Positions 21,485-34,000 of a DNA stretch of 64,000 nt are shown one piece after another. Source of the stretch: Lepidurus packardi (Eukaryota; Arthropoda; Branchiopoda; Notostraca; Triopsidae); assembly GCA_023053545.1 (NCBI GenBank), contig JAKZAN010000001.1, positions 124,001 to 188,000 on the forward strand, written 5' to 3'. Position numbers and translations under genes: made by a program. The notes beneath the pieces were generated by a model. The model had not been told where the DNA came from. It saw only the letters and a list, made by a program, of their open reading frames with translations, and searched no databases. How positions within the stretch are numbered: position 1 is the stretch's first letter; each line of letters begins with the position of its first letter.

Positions 21485-22012
21485 CTGAACAGTATGCAGA
21501 CGGAATTCTAGCCCGGATACTGAACACTCTGACCAATCCTGAGCAAGAAGACCCAAGCAACTTCCGGGAACGGTTTACGACGAACCGCGGAGTATTCGGT
21601 AGACGAAAGAGCGGGACCGGTAGACCATTGCAGCTTGTATTGCCCCGGGCTCATCGACGAAAGCTACTCCACGCCTTCCATGACGGTCCCGATGGGGGTC
21701 ACTTGGGCTATGCAAAAACCCTGGAAAAGATTCACGCGCAATACTGGTGGCCCGGTATTCATAGAACAGTTCGTCGCTATGTGAGAGCTTGTGTCCGTTG
21801 TCAACAGTCCCACCTGGTCGCCCGCTTGGTTTATTGCAGCCTATCGCACCGTCGATGCAACCCTTTCAGAAGATCGGCATAGACCACGTCGGTCCATTGC
21901 CATTGTCCTCAAAACGAAACAGACACTTGTTGGTAGCAATAGACTACCACAGCCGATGGGTCGAGGCACGTGCGGTCCCCGATACTGGCTCTGCGCAAGT
22001 CTGCCGCTTTCT
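21436..22012 (+). pseudogene. Gypsy integrase, N-terminal half, forward orientation
   Basis: Contains the HHCC zinc-binding unit (HDGPDGGHLGYAKTLEKIHA through CVRCQQ, 21675-21810) and the start of the core with IGIDHVGPLPL and VAIDYHSRWVEARAV (21870-21975). A frameshift lies near 21820. After RFLKEQIL (about 22030) the sense is lost and the rest of an integrase is encoded on the opposite strand. Confidence 0.8.
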
Positions 22013-22545
22013 TAAAGAGCAAATTCTCACCCACACGATATCCCCTGGATGGTATTCCGGGGACAGTACGTTCCATTGCCGTCTGTCGTATAGCTTCAAC
22101 CCGATCAACAAATTGCGCAAAGGATTCGGCTGCTTCTTCAGGCCACGGGAATGTGGTATCTTCCGGTAACGTCGGGACCCGCCCGTACACAATTTGAAAC
22201 GGACCGAGTCTGGTCGTTTCTTGAACCGCTGTATTCAAGCAAAAGACCGCGTCGTGTATAAAGCGATCCCAATGTTTCTGATCACCGTCGACCAATCCTG
22301 CGACTATTTCCCTCAGAGTACGGTTGACGCGCTCGCAAAGCCCGTTGGCCTGAGGATGGTAGGCGGCGGTCATGGAATGGTGGATATCCCAGTTGTCCAA
22401 GAATTCTTCGAGCTGCTGAGCGGTGAAACCGGTCCCTCTGTCGCTGACGATACTTGTGGGAACTCCGTGTTGGGAGATGCCCGAAGTTCTCGCCCAAGTA
22501 CATTGGCCCTCTCCAAATCGTCCGCCGAGTTACCGACGTAACTTA
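21990..22545 (-). pseudogene. Gypsy integrase core, C-terminal half, inverted
   Basis: On the minus strand, from about 22480 leftward, there is HGVPTSIVSDRGTGFTAQQL (catalytic Asp), then YHPQANGLCERVNRTLREI with the catalytic Glu, and further downstream sequence to about 22010. It is convergent with the forward N-terminal half. Either an internal inversion or a second, head-to-head gypsy fragment explains this. Confidence 0.8.
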
Positions 22546-22555
22546 GCATGTCCAG

Positions 22556-23228
22556 GATTTACCAGGCCGAGAAACACGGACGAGACTCCGAATCTTCCCG
22601 GTACATGTGAGCCAGATACAAAAATACCAGTCCAAAAGGCAAATGAAATGATGGAAACTGGAAATCTTTTAAAAGAAACTACACTTTCCCAACTCGGATC
22701 CGTAAAGACTGTCGTGAGAGAACGTAACCGGAAGATAGTTATTCACCAACTTCCTCGCGACCTCGACCTGAACACTATTTGTACCCATGTGTCAGAGAAA
22801 AACTCAGCACTCGGCGTACCTTTTGTAGCAGACCAAGCGAAATGGCTGAACCCGAGCAGCACGAAAAAGTTTGGATCAATCTGGTACATCTGCTCAACAA
22901 CAGAGGAAAAAAGCAAACTTCTCCACGCAGCAGCGCTCCTCGCCTTTAACAGGTTGTACAGATCGAGGACGTGAGACATTCACCTCTAATCCAATGTTTT
23001 AATTGCCTCGCTTTTGGACACATTGCCTCAGCTTGCAAACGCCTAATCCCCACCTGCGCAAAATGCGCATCAGCAGAGCACTCAACAAACGCCTGCCACG
23101 TCAAAGAACTGAAATGTGCGAACTGCCGCCGCAAACACGAAGCCTTTGACCGTTCATGCCCAGCTAGGATTGCTGCTCTCGAAAAACTGACAAATAACCC
23201 GACGGCAACGACATCGTCACAAACATGA
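22556..23228 (+). pseudogene. LINE ORF1, 3' part, with three CCHC knuckles
   Basis: Continues the ORF1 interrupted at 18134. It has an RNA-binding-like region (RNRKIVIHQLPRDLDL, SIWYICSTTEEKSKLL) and three zinc knuckles: CFNCLAFGHIASAC, CAKCASAEHSTNAC and CANCRRKHEAFDRSC (22990-23170). The frame shifts once near 22965. Typical of I/Jockey-clade LINE ORF1. Confidence 0.8.
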
Positions 23229-23283
23229 AACGCACGACTAGAAGTGACGCTCAACAAACAACTGACGTAAACCAACCTGACCA

Positions 23284-24026
23284 ACAACGGAGGAATAAGC
23301 ATCATCTTTCATAACATACGGAAAAGCTTTTTCCAACTTGCAGAGACTCTGAGAGAAGCAAACATCCAAGAAGCGAAAGCAGTCTTCATACTAGAACCAC
23401 CTACAAAGATGGCGAATCAATCTCAACAGGGCTGTGACCTAATTATGCCTCCGACGGAGTATACAGGGGTGGTCTGTTTCAAGAGACCAAATACGTTCCA
23501 TTTTCAAATCCAATCAGTACAAGAATTGTACTCCATTTCAAAAGTACAACCGGAGAGTCTACCTTCCATAACACTTGCATGCATCTACAGAAGGCAAACC
23601 AATGATCCACTCAAACTACTCACCGAGATGTGGCACCAGTTCAACGACACCACCTCTCCCATCATTCTATGCGGCGACTTTAACGCACATCACTGGTATT
23701 GGGAAAACAAACCTCCAGACGGACCGGGTTCACAGTTGTACGATTTTGTCACGGAGAAAAACAGGGTCCTTGTAAACGAATGGAACACGCCCACCTTTCA
23801 AAATGAAAGAGGAGATTCCTCAACAATAGACCTCGTCTTTGCCTCACCGAAGATCGCAGAATGCATGCAAATGATACCCCTAAATAACAACTCTTTCCCC
23901 AACTCGTCGGATCACAACGCTTTCTCCTTACGGATACGTACACCTGTTGAAGAATTCTCCCCGCCATTTTGGAACTACAAGAAAGCCGATTGGAAATCAC
24001 TTAATGAAGACCTTTCCAATAAATGA
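23284..24026 (+). pseudogene. LINE ORF2 apurinic-type endonuclease
   Basis: An exonuclease-endonuclease-phosphatase fold domain with ILCGDFNAHHWYW (about 23660-23705), STIDLVFAS and SSDHNAFSL (about 23905). The usual first motif with catalytic Asn/Glu is recognisable (HNIR, AVFILEPP), although the Glu context is unusual. It nicks target DNA in active elements. A stop at 24026 separates it from the next frame. Confidence 0.8.
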
Positions 24027-24032
24027 AATGAA

Positions 24033-26290
24033 ATGGAAAAGACAGTGACACAACTCAACTCTACCGAGCAACTTGATAATGCAGTTGGCCGTCTATCCGC
24101 TATTCTCGCAGACACCGCTTCAACGGTCATCCCAAAAGTAAGTTTATCGAACCAAAAAAATCCTTGGTGGAATTCTACACTCAAATCCTTAAAGAAAGAT
24201 GTAGCTAAGAAACTAAGAACGTACCGCTCCTACCCAAATGCTAACAACGATAGAGTCTGGAAGGACGCTAGACACGAATACACTAGTCAATGCCGAAAAG
24301 CCAGGGAGAGATACTGGGAAGACAAAATGTCTACCTCAGACACAAAGTTGCTATGGAACTTGGACAGGAAAGCACGGAAAACTGCCACAAATAGCTCACT
24401 TGACCTTCTTCTCGACTCAAACCGGAAAACTTTCCAAAACGAAACGGAGCAACTAAATCACCTCGCAGTGAAACTACTGGAAGCAGACCTTAGCCCACCC
24501 ATAAACAACCAACCTAGGAGGATGCAACCAGATGCAAGTGAACGGCCGAAATGCAGACATGAAGTTCAGCACAAAATTTCACACGCTGAAATTACAACTA
24601 TTGTGGACCACCTCCCACCCCTAAAAGCTCCCGGCACAGACCTTGTACAACCAACTCTTGTAAAAAACACGTGGAAATTGATTGGACCTTATAGAACTGG
24701 ATTTTTCAACGCAAGTGTAAAGCTAAAACACTTCCCAACCCCCTGGAAAACCGATCTTCCCCATCCCAAAACCTGGTGAAACGGACTACTCCACCTATAA
24801 GAGTTTTAGACCAATTGCCCTTCTATCGTGCCTGGGAAAAATACTGGAAAAAATCATAGCAAACAGGATTACAACCCACCTCGAAACCAATAACTTACTA
24901 TCCTCAAATCAATCGGCCTTTCGCACAAAGATGTCAACAACAAACTCGCTAATCACGCTGTCGGACAAAATCCTAAACGGTTTCGACAAAACGAAAGTGA
25001 CATCTGCTCTCCTTCTAGACATCGAGGGAGCTTTCGACAATGTTCTACACGGAAAACTCCTCCAGAAAATGAGAAAGAAAAGATTCCCAACCTACATGTC
25101 TGAATGGGTACGAAGCTTTCTTGAGAACCGTTCAGGCTTCGTAATAAACGGCCCATCTTTCAGTGATACCTTCATCATGCTTAAAGGTGTACCACAGGGC
25201 TCTCCCCAATACTCTTTCTCCTCTGTATAGACGACGCACTCCACCTGCTCAAACAAAAACGTATCACCACAATTGCGTACGCCGACGACCTGCTCCTCGC
25301 GGTGACAGGCTCATCTAGCAAGATCAACGTTAAAATTCTTCAAAATGCCCTTAAAACGTTGGAGAAATGGAGTAAGAATCTAGGCTGTATTTTCTCAAAA
25401 AGCAAGACGGAACTCATACACTTGTCGAGGAAAAGAAGGGACGAAACTTAACCTGGAATGAAGACGTTATATGCCCCAAAGACAGCGTTCGCTCTCTTGG
25501 CCTAATTTTCGACACGCACTTGAACTGGTCAAAACAAGCTGCTCATCTTGCCTCAAAAGGGCATCACACAATTAGCAGACTACGCCAATTAATCACCTTC
25601 CTACCAACTATTAAAGTCAACCAACTAAGAACGCTGGTCCTGAGCCTCTACTCGACAATTCTGTACGGTCTTCCAGCCTGGTCTAACACTAAGCTACCCT
25701 CCCTTGCCCCTGTACGAACACTACATAGACAAGCCCTGCTTCTTATTACCGGTGCACTCAAAACTGCCCCCACTTCAGCTCTTGAAGTTGAAACAGGCAT
25801 TCCTCCTTTAAACCTCCTCTCGCTCGAAAGAACTCTAAGATTCAGCCACAACAACTCGACTATCCCAAACGCCATCGCATTTGGTTACAATCCCGTGTTG
25901 CAGAAACTTAGGTTTGGTTATCCTGGCCTGAACTTTTATTTCCCCTATCTGTTTTATCTTTAGTAATCTATCCGTTTCGTCCTAATTGGTCGGGAAAACC
26001 AACAGTTCTCCTGCACGCGTTACTTTGATTTTCATTTCTCTCATATTCAAATCTCCCACCATTTTATTAATTTTGAAGGGCCTTAGCTTATCGAAACTCT
26101 CCTCATTTTCTGCTGTTCGGTATTTCTCCTCCACTTTCTCCAATTCTTCCTCTGGATCCGTTTACGTAGTCGAAACCTGTAGTCTTCTACGTTTGCTTCC
26201 TATATCAACCTGAGCTTTCTCCATGCTTTACTTTCTTTACCTTGTTTTTCCTATAGGAAAACCATTTTAAACCTCCATCTTTTTCTGCAT
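24033..26290 (+). pseudogene. LINE ORF2 reverse transcriptase and 3' region, frameshifted
   Basis: Open pieces 24033-24779, 24931-25230, about 25205-25450 and 25520-25963 together cover the linker, RT and thumb. RT blocks seen: SFRPIALLSCLGKILEKIIA (about 24800), ALLLDIEGAFDNV (25010-25045), LKGVPQGSP (25180-25205), IAYADDLLLAV with the catalytic YADD (25273-25305), and the thumb with RSLGLIFDTHLNW (about 25490-25530). At least three frameshifts make it inactive. 25965-26290 is the probable 3' end and has no clear coding. Confidence 0.85.
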
Positions 26291-26308
26291 TCTCGTCAAA
26301 CCAGACAA

Positions 26309-26800
26309 ACCGACCCGTCAAACAAGCCCACTCGGAATGCCTCCCAGTCAAAAGAAGTTTTAAATTCCACTAGAAAACGTTCCTCCAGCTACCGTCTCTA
26401 ACAACTTACTTAAAGCGACCTTCGTTGACACCCGGACTTCAAGCTCTGCCCTTCACGATGTTCCTATTAAGGAAACGGTGCCAAGAGTTCGCGCGGAGCG
26501 AAATTCGACTGCAAAGTTAGGACAAGGAACCATTCTTCTGACTCCGTCCGAATCACGCGAGAATTCCTTGTCAAGAAGCTCGAATTCCAACTCTTTGGCC
26601 TGGCCGGCCAGCTCGGGATTCGGATCCGAGCCTGAAGCTGGTCCTCCGGTGTCAGAAAAGCGCATTTTGAAGAAGCGCCGAACGAAATTACCTACGGCAA
26701 CCCATAGTCCGCCAGACTCCGACGTTTTCGGTCTGAGAATTTCCGTTTGATTTTCGAAAAGCCACTTTTACTGAATTTAATCTCTTTTTCTGTTGCAGGT
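26309..26800 (+). pseudogene. Exon 1 of unrecognised gene G, broken copy
   Basis: Starts with ATG at about 26338 (MPPSQKKF) but has a TAA after eight codons, where the copy at 41876-42289 (minus strand) reads through. The rest is open and Ser/Arg-rich (ESRENSLSRSSNSNS, PVSEKRILKKRRTKLP). Just after the exon the sequence GGTACCCGATATTTC shows that exons 2 onward have been deleted, joining straight to module X. No known domain. Confidence 0.6.
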
Positions 26801-26839
26801 AAAGTAGTTTCGGTACCCGATATTTCGGTACCCAATATT

Positions 26840-29390
26840 TTAATTTTTTTTCCTTTTACAAAAATCATTGAATTTTGTATTAAATATGTGTAAAACGTAT
26901 TGTTAAGACGCCAAATGCCAGAATACGGAATATATAGAAAACCCGGTGCCCAATCACGCTGCTCGTTGCTAATGTTGCCATGACCCTTGGATACAGACCT
27001 TTGTTTATATAGGCACTTGCCGCCACTTTGCGTAGACGACGGAATTAGAGAACCCAAGCCATATTGTGAACAGACGCCCAGTGTAGCACACGTCAGGTAA
27101 TTTGCTCCCGTTTTATTTTAAATTTATCGACTCCATCCGACTTTGATTAAACTGAATGCAATCAAAGCTTAATTGTTAAGCAAGCAGCGTGCATATTTTC
27201 ACACTTTCTTAATTAAAAGCGTCATTACTGAATATTTTCGAATTATTCCTGCGTCACTAGGTTTTCGAACGTATTCACGTTTGTTCGCTCCCACTGGCTT
27301 TATAATGCCATTAACTCGCTTAACAATAAGTCTGAAGTTCCCGTACACTGCTTTTCGTTTCCTTCAATGAGACAAAAATTATTTCTCCAATTAAAAAAAT
27401 CAAATCTGATTTTATTCATATTCAAATTTCGCTTAATTCCTCAAGTCTCGTAACTACCAACAAAGATACACTGCCGGGGGAAAATCCCGTGTTTAAAATA
27501 AAGAAAATATGAGTGGAAACCAATTTTTCCCATTTTTCGGTCGAAAAAGGTAATACGAAATATTCCCCAGCAATGGCCGCCATAGCCGGCACCGCGTCCG
27601 AAGCGAGCGTAGCGAACAATTTGCTGTCTTTGTTCCGTGCCGCTCAACGCGAGAGCATTCGCATACACGGCTGGTCCGCCAGGTTTCGGTTTGTCAAGTC
27701 GGGTGGGATGACGTGCTTTTTCCGTCACTCAAATCAAACTTGTTAAAGCTGAAGACCTTACTAAGTTGTGTTTAAACATGAACAGTATTACTAAGAGTTG
27801 TTCCTTTTCTATTTATTAGGTGGTGACAAATTTCACAAACAGTTTGCGAGTGTTCAGTGTGTGGTCTTTTCTCTCCTCCCGTTCCGCTCAGCCAACTTGA
27901 TCACCGTGCGTTTTGCCATCCTTTCGGAGAAGAAAAAGACAAACGCAACTGTATCTGCTATTTATCTGCAAAGCTGAGGCTGCGTGGAGACAGCTATTAT
28001 TCACCTTCTGATGGGACCTGCCAGGAGAACCAGAAGGAAAGGTATGCCAGGAATTCAAAGTGTTGTGGCCGGTTAGGTCTTTTGCTGCAACATTTGAATT
28101 TCCTGGGGGACAGAAAAGCTTTCGCTGTGCCATGCAATAGGTCTTAAATGGCAAAAGCAGCGGAAACTTTTCTGGGGTCATGGGTCAAACGGGTGGTGGA
28201 AGCCTCGACTGAAGAACGCGAAGACGTCGCCAGGCAAAGGAAAAGGTTACGTCTGTGGACATTTCTGGCTGAGTACATTATTTTCTGTTCAATTTTAATG
28301 TTGGAAACACGTTAGTAACTAAACCTTCATCTCTTTTACAGGCTTTCCATCCATTTAGCGCTCCGTCTGCTATTTTGCCGTGTTTTCAAGATTGTTTGCT
28401 GTTCTGGGGGCCGGATAAGAACTTTTCAGAAGAGGTAAGAGCTTATTTTTATTTTTTCCAATGTGGTTTTTTGGTTTCTTTCCCTAGCCGAGGCGTTCAC
28501 TTTATGTTTGAACATATTGGTAATAGGTTCAGAGAAGGTAGACTCATTTTCAAGTGTTTCAGTAGCTGAGTTTTAGCGTTTTTATTCCTATTTTACCGTT
28601 TTAATTCTTGTTCCTTTTTTTTTCTAGGACGCTCATGAGACCACGAGAGAAAAGAACTCTCGAAGGCTCTGGGTTGCAACAACTAAGAAAAAGGGGAGTA
28701 GAACCTGCACCTGGTCAACTTCTGAAAAATTGTCGTCTTTCCTACCCTTGCTACGTCTATGAGGCGGGGGAAGGGACACATTGGAGTCTTTTCGGAAAGG
28801 GGAGTACATTTTGTGTATTACTCTCTGCTTTCGCCTGTGTTCGTCTTTTTGGGCAAGTCAAACTTATTTTTGTAAACAAATTCGGTAACTTCTTGAGTTT
28901 GTGCAGGGAAAGCTTCGCTTATGCTAGCCCGGGCAAAGCTTTTGGGTTTGAAAGAAGGAAAGCAGTTCTTGGTCAGTGTTTTCTTTCTTTCAAACTGGTC
29001 GCATTTTGTCATTTTTGAAGGAGATTTTATCTCAGTTTAGGATAATTTCTTGTACATTTCTGAGAAAACGCCCGGAAGAGATCTGAGCTGATCGCATGAC
29101 GGGTTAGTTACAACTATATTAATATCTTTTTATTTATTTAGTTAGTTTTTCGCTCCCAATAAGAAGGTGGACACGTTAAGCAATCCTTGGTCCTGGGGTT
29201 CAGATGACCTTGAGCTCCTGACTTGACCTGAGTGGACATGGGACTCCTTGGTGGATTTTCTGTACTGACGGTATTACGTTTGACATTAAGTTGAATGCCT
29301 TTTCGGTGCTAAATTTTCCCATTTTCCCCAATAGGGTTTGGAAAGAAGGAGCGCTTTGTATTGGACCATGCGTAATCCCTGTGGTCTGGT
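26840..29390. repeat. Module X, copy 1 (unclassified)
   Basis: Matches 42724-45250 closely over its whole length. Plus-strand ATG at 27510 starts MSGNQFFPFFGRKR followed by a GT donor, and later AG sites exist, but no continuous multi-exon frame could be built. A block at 27990-28145 (ERYARNSKCCGRLG, LNFLGDRKAF) is distantly similar to the end of module Y (RYARRFGCGKSPKDLL, LLGAEKL), so X and Y may be old paralogues. Function unknown. Confidence 0.5.
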
Positions 29391-29400
29391 TCCTTTGGTG

Positions 29401-30660
29401 AGCTTTCTTCAATTCCGCGATGTTTTCAAGCTTGTCTACCGAAGACGATGTCAAATTTGGAAGTCGAGGTAACTTTTTCATTTCCCCCAAATAACTGTTA
29501 TGACTCGTTTGTAATCGTTTGTATCTCGTTATGACTCGTTTGTATAAGTTCCGACTAACTTTTTTCCCACTTCTATGTTTGTTTTATAGGACCTCCGTAA
29601 TGGAGACCGCAGAAAGAAGATGGAACGGAATCCTTTTGGGGCTGCGAAACTCGTCCATTGTTTCGAAGCGAAAAGATGTGAATAAGTTGACTTGGCCAAC
29701 GACTCAATCGTCTAGAACTTTAACTCTTTCTTGTCTTGTTCACCGAGTGTCGACAAAAGGTACAAACGCCGAAGACTCTAAATTGGAGCGTCTTTCATAG
29801 GGGTTAATACTGGTTGTTTTCTCTTTTCTTCTAGTTCTCGGAGCCAAAATGAAGTTACAAATATGAAGAAAATATCATCCACTTTAGAGAAAGACGAAGA
29901 TTCTTGTGAGCTGCCGTTGTTAAATTCACTAGTTTTCTCCATGGCGTTTATAACGAAAGGTAAAGTGTTTTAATATTAAATGAACTAAAAGTCCGAAAAT
30001 GAATATCTGCTTGATCGTGTAGGCTATTGTTGGCTTGACATGGAGCTCCGTTTGCGCAATATTCCGTCTTGACAAATTTGTGAGCTGGGCCGATCATTTG
30101 GGAAGGTTCTTTGAAGGGTAAGTTGGTCCTTTGATAATATCGCTCCAAAAGGAGTTTTCTGCAGTGGAAGTTTTTCATTTATTCGTAGGGTTTTCTCATT
30201 CCTCTTTGCTCTAGGCTTCCGTTTTTGCGCCCATAGTGTTCTTTCCTCGCTATTTAGTAGCGCAGGCATTCCTAAAGAAGGTTATCCGTGCATCTATGGC
30301 GATTCCTCCAGCTGCAATACCGAAGATCATCGTCATCATCAGCTCTTCCCTCAACCCGTGCCTTTGAACGCCGTCCGAGCTGATCGTCTTTACGTCGCCT
30401 TTGATTCGGATTCGCCCTTTCTTGTGATGGAACTAGGAAACCCAGAGGGCACCAGGTATGCTAGGAGGTTTGGTTGCGGTAAATCGCCTAAAGACTTGCT
30501 GGTGTTTAACCTTCTGGGAGCAGAAAAGCTTCCGTTGCTCCATTATGCGTTAGCTCTTCGCGTATTAGGTCTTTAAATGGTAGCAACGGAGCTTGGGCGC
30601 CTAAACAACCATATCCCATAAGAGAACTCGAAGCTTGGGCGATACAGAATGTCGTAGGTT
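29401..30660 (+). repeat. Module Y, copy B (unclassified, best preserved)
   Basis: The counterpart of 7263-8560. Here the final block is open from the AG at about 30223 to the stop at 30576, ending in LLGAEKLPLLHYALALRVLG, and the block 29864-29960 reads MKKISSTLEKDEDSCELPLL up to a GT donor. It is convergent with NLR B and directly abuts its 3' flank, because the LINE and NLR remnants seen in A and C are absent here. Product not recognised. Confidence 0.55.
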
Positions 30661-31004
30661 TAGAGCCAAGTTCTAATCGAACTATTGCCTTATGAAAGGC
30701 TATTATCTTTTAAATTATACTTCTTTATCTGCACAAAATCCAGACTGTAACGGACGGGTTAACTATACAGCTTTCTTATTCGCAAAATAAACTAAGAAGG
30801 AAGATGTTTGCCTCGAGGGAATTGAGACCATAGAAAACGGTTGGAACGTACTAGAATGCTTTGGCGTTGTATTAATGAAAAAAAGTTGAATGGGGTACTT
30901 AAAGGTGCGGAATTTCTTATTGGCATACATCCACTAGGGTTTACTTCTTTGATAATAGCTTTCGAAATTGCTACTGGATCTTTCAACAGAATTAAATACG
31001 CAAT

Positions 31005-34000
31005 TTACACCGGGAACCAAAACTCGTACACCTTTTCTTCTACGTACCTAAGGCGGTATTTTAGTTTTCGCTCTCTGAACACATGCATAGCATCACATGC
31101 ATTCTCCTTAGATAAGTCATGCAGCGTTAACGAAGTATTGCCTTCATTGTCGTTTGTTATTCCTGGCCATTTTTTAGCCTTGTCTGCAATAGCATGGAAT
31201 ATACCACTTTTAAAACGGTTCCAAAATTGACAAGATAAAGTTTGAAGCATAGGAACACTTAAAACTATTTTCAACAAAGCCAAGACAATATTACTGCTTT
31301 TCAAAGCTTCCTCATCACTGGAGGATAATGGAGTTGAAGGACCAGGACCTATGGAGATCTTTGATAAATCAGATTCATCAATGTACAGGTTGACTCTCTT
31401 CATCCTCGGACAGCGTTGAAGGGCTTCTCGGATCGGATGCAGCATCAGAACTTCGCTGTTTTGCCAAAAGTAGTGTAATAATGACAGTTCTTCAATATTG
31501 TCTCCACTACTTCCGGTTAAGGCCTCCAACAACTGGTTGCCATAGAACTCCTCGTCATTGTTTGGAGTCTTTCCATAGATTCTGCCGATGGCAAGGGTCC
31601 GCAGATTAGGTGCAGTTAGGTTCAACCAACTAAACAATTCGATTGGAAAATCGCATATATCGATGGTCAATTCCTCCAGGTTTAGTGCCAGATTTCTCCA
31701 AGCAAGGAGGAGCTCTTGGTTCTCATCAGCTGACGGAAGCAATCCATGAAACTCGAGTGAAACGCGCCTAAGATGAAGCCTTTTTAGACAGCATTTTTCC
31801 TTTACCGCGTACTTGCTGATTTCAGTAACCTGTAATACGAGTAAGAAGGAATTTCTTCGTATAAACAAGGGTGAATTGTGATTGAAATATTCATGAAATG
31901 GGCGATGAAAAGTTTTTGGGAAGTGCAGTTGTACAATTTTCTCACTCACGTCAAATTGGAAATCCGTGTATGAAAGCTTTAGCGTTTCAAGTTTACTGGC
32001 GAGCATCACTAGGTCTTCAAGCAGTAGGCCTGTAGTTAACGTGAGGTGCAGCGAAGTGAGACTGCACCCAGGCTCCGAAAGTCGTTTTAATATCGGGTTC
32101 AACACACCATAACTAGAAAAACCTCGTTAGTTAATAGTTCTGATTACGTGGCTATTGTCCTTATACCCCAAGCCCAGGTGTTGCAAGTGAGATAGCCACT
32201 TCTCAGCCAAGACTTCCGATAGTAGTGTTGTATCACCTCCATCCCCTGCAATAAGGATTCAATGAGTAAGTTGGAGTGTGTTGCTGCATCATCTTGGAGA
32301 CGTCCAGATGACATGACATCAACGTCTGCGATCCAATAATTACAGCGCTCCCTCGTACTTACTATTTAGATCGAACTCGAAACGCTTGAGACGGCAAGTT
32401 TCAGGAACCTCTTGCATGGCCTCAGTCATCGCCGGTATAACATCTAAGTATTAAAAATAGCCAAAACAGCATTTACAATCCAGATAGTTCATTTAACATA
32501 CCTTTAAAAGTTGATTTGAATCTCAATTGAACAGGACAGGAAGCAGATTTAAGAAGCTCCTGAAGACTGCGAGTTACTTCTTGTCGCATTGGGTCGCCAG
32601 TTATGTTGTATCTTCCATCACATTGCAATTTATGAAGAACAACACCGGACTTGGACAAAGTCTGCAACCCAACTGGAAAATTGTGTGACATAAAACCCCC
32701 TTCCAAAGAAAGAGAAATGAGGCAATCCTTTGGTGATGCAAAGAGTGCGTTTGTTCTTCCAGTGTTCTTCTTGCTGAGCTCTTCAACCAGTTCAAGCACA
32801 GTTAGGCTAGGCTCAGCTATGCTAACTGATGTGTATCCCTCATATCCATCTAGTTCAGCTTGGAAGATCAGCTCGTTCGGCAGAGCGTCTTTAAATTCGG
32901 ACCAGGTATCAGCGGCACCATATTGGGTGAAATAATTTTTCATAAAGGTGAGAAGACATTCTCGAAGAAACTTAATGTCACGGAAAACGTCGACTAAACA
33001 CCTCCACTTTCCCATTTCCATCAGGGAAACCGCAACTTCACGGAAGCTGGCCTCTCGCCGATACAGGTCAAGTAAGTTCTGTTCCAAAAGATTCCGGTCG
33101 GTTTCTCTACCAAGATAGTAGGCGGCTAGAAATTCTGCCGTGGTTCGATGAGGAACTTGGTAACGAGGAATCTTCTCTTTGGTGTCTTGGATCAGAACAC
33201 CTGCCGCGATTAGTTGAGTAACTTTGACGTCGGTAGTTTCAGCCTCTTCTTCGTTTCCCGTTATATCAAATAAGGTGAAGCTCATGCTTTTAGTTTTCAG
33301 ACCGTTGAGGCAAAGAAGACCAAACTCTTGGAGGTAGCTTTCATGACCTTGGCGGATCCGACTGTCGAAGATATTCATATTCCAGACTTTGCCAGCTTTC
33401 TTTCTGGCTGCGCGGTACAGGTTCCGATTGATCATGGCAAAGTAAAGACCCGAAACAGTTGATGGAAGTTCACGGTTCGGGCACTCGCTGACGAAGCAGC
33501 ACATCATGACGCAAAGCAGTGGACATTGAGCTAGTTCCTCGTAAGGACTCTCGACTCGTAGCTTCCGTAGGAATTGCTTGAATTGCTCCAGACTGAGTCG
33601 TTGAGCTTCAGGCTCTAGTTCGTAAATTTCTTCAACATTTTTAAAATCATCGATACGTGGTATCATGTGTGGGTAATATAGTGTTCTCTTGTTTAAACTT
33701 TTCAGATCTTCCATGCAGCTTATAACATCGGCTTTGGTTAAGTGACCTGCCTTGATGAAGAACTTGCCAACTGCCACTGCCACTTGCCTTTGTCCAAAGC
33801 CTTTCACTGTTACACCCAAGGCATCACCTTTGACATCATCGGGTACATGTCCGAATCTCGATGTGAGCACCACGTCGCACTTCATCATGTCTATTTTCTT
33901 CATTATCTGATCTACCCCTTCCTTGGTGTTAGCATTGGCCTCATCGTACCCGTCAAGCAGAATCAGGACCTTTTCTGCTTCACTCTCTAATACATCTTCT

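Larger units (their letters stand above)
18139..22550 (+). mobile_element. Gypsy LTR retrotransposon, defective, inserted in LINE ORF1
   Basis: Order on the plus strand: 5' LTR (18139-18311), primer-binding-like site (from 18312, TTTTGGTGTCAGAAGTGGG), gag, CCHC knuckles, protease, RT start, RT end, RNase H, integrase zinc-binding domain and the start of the integrase core. At about 22010 the integrase is cut and the remainder of an integrase core lies in the opposite orientation (to about 22545). No 3' LTR is seen. The RT palm is deleted around 20630-20690. A shorter copy without RT, RNase H and integrase is at 38984-40573. Confidence 0.85.

Noticed and set aside
26840..29390. Module X as a complete multi-exon gene
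   Set aside because: Splice sites are present but no combination of blocks gave one continuous frame in either copy.
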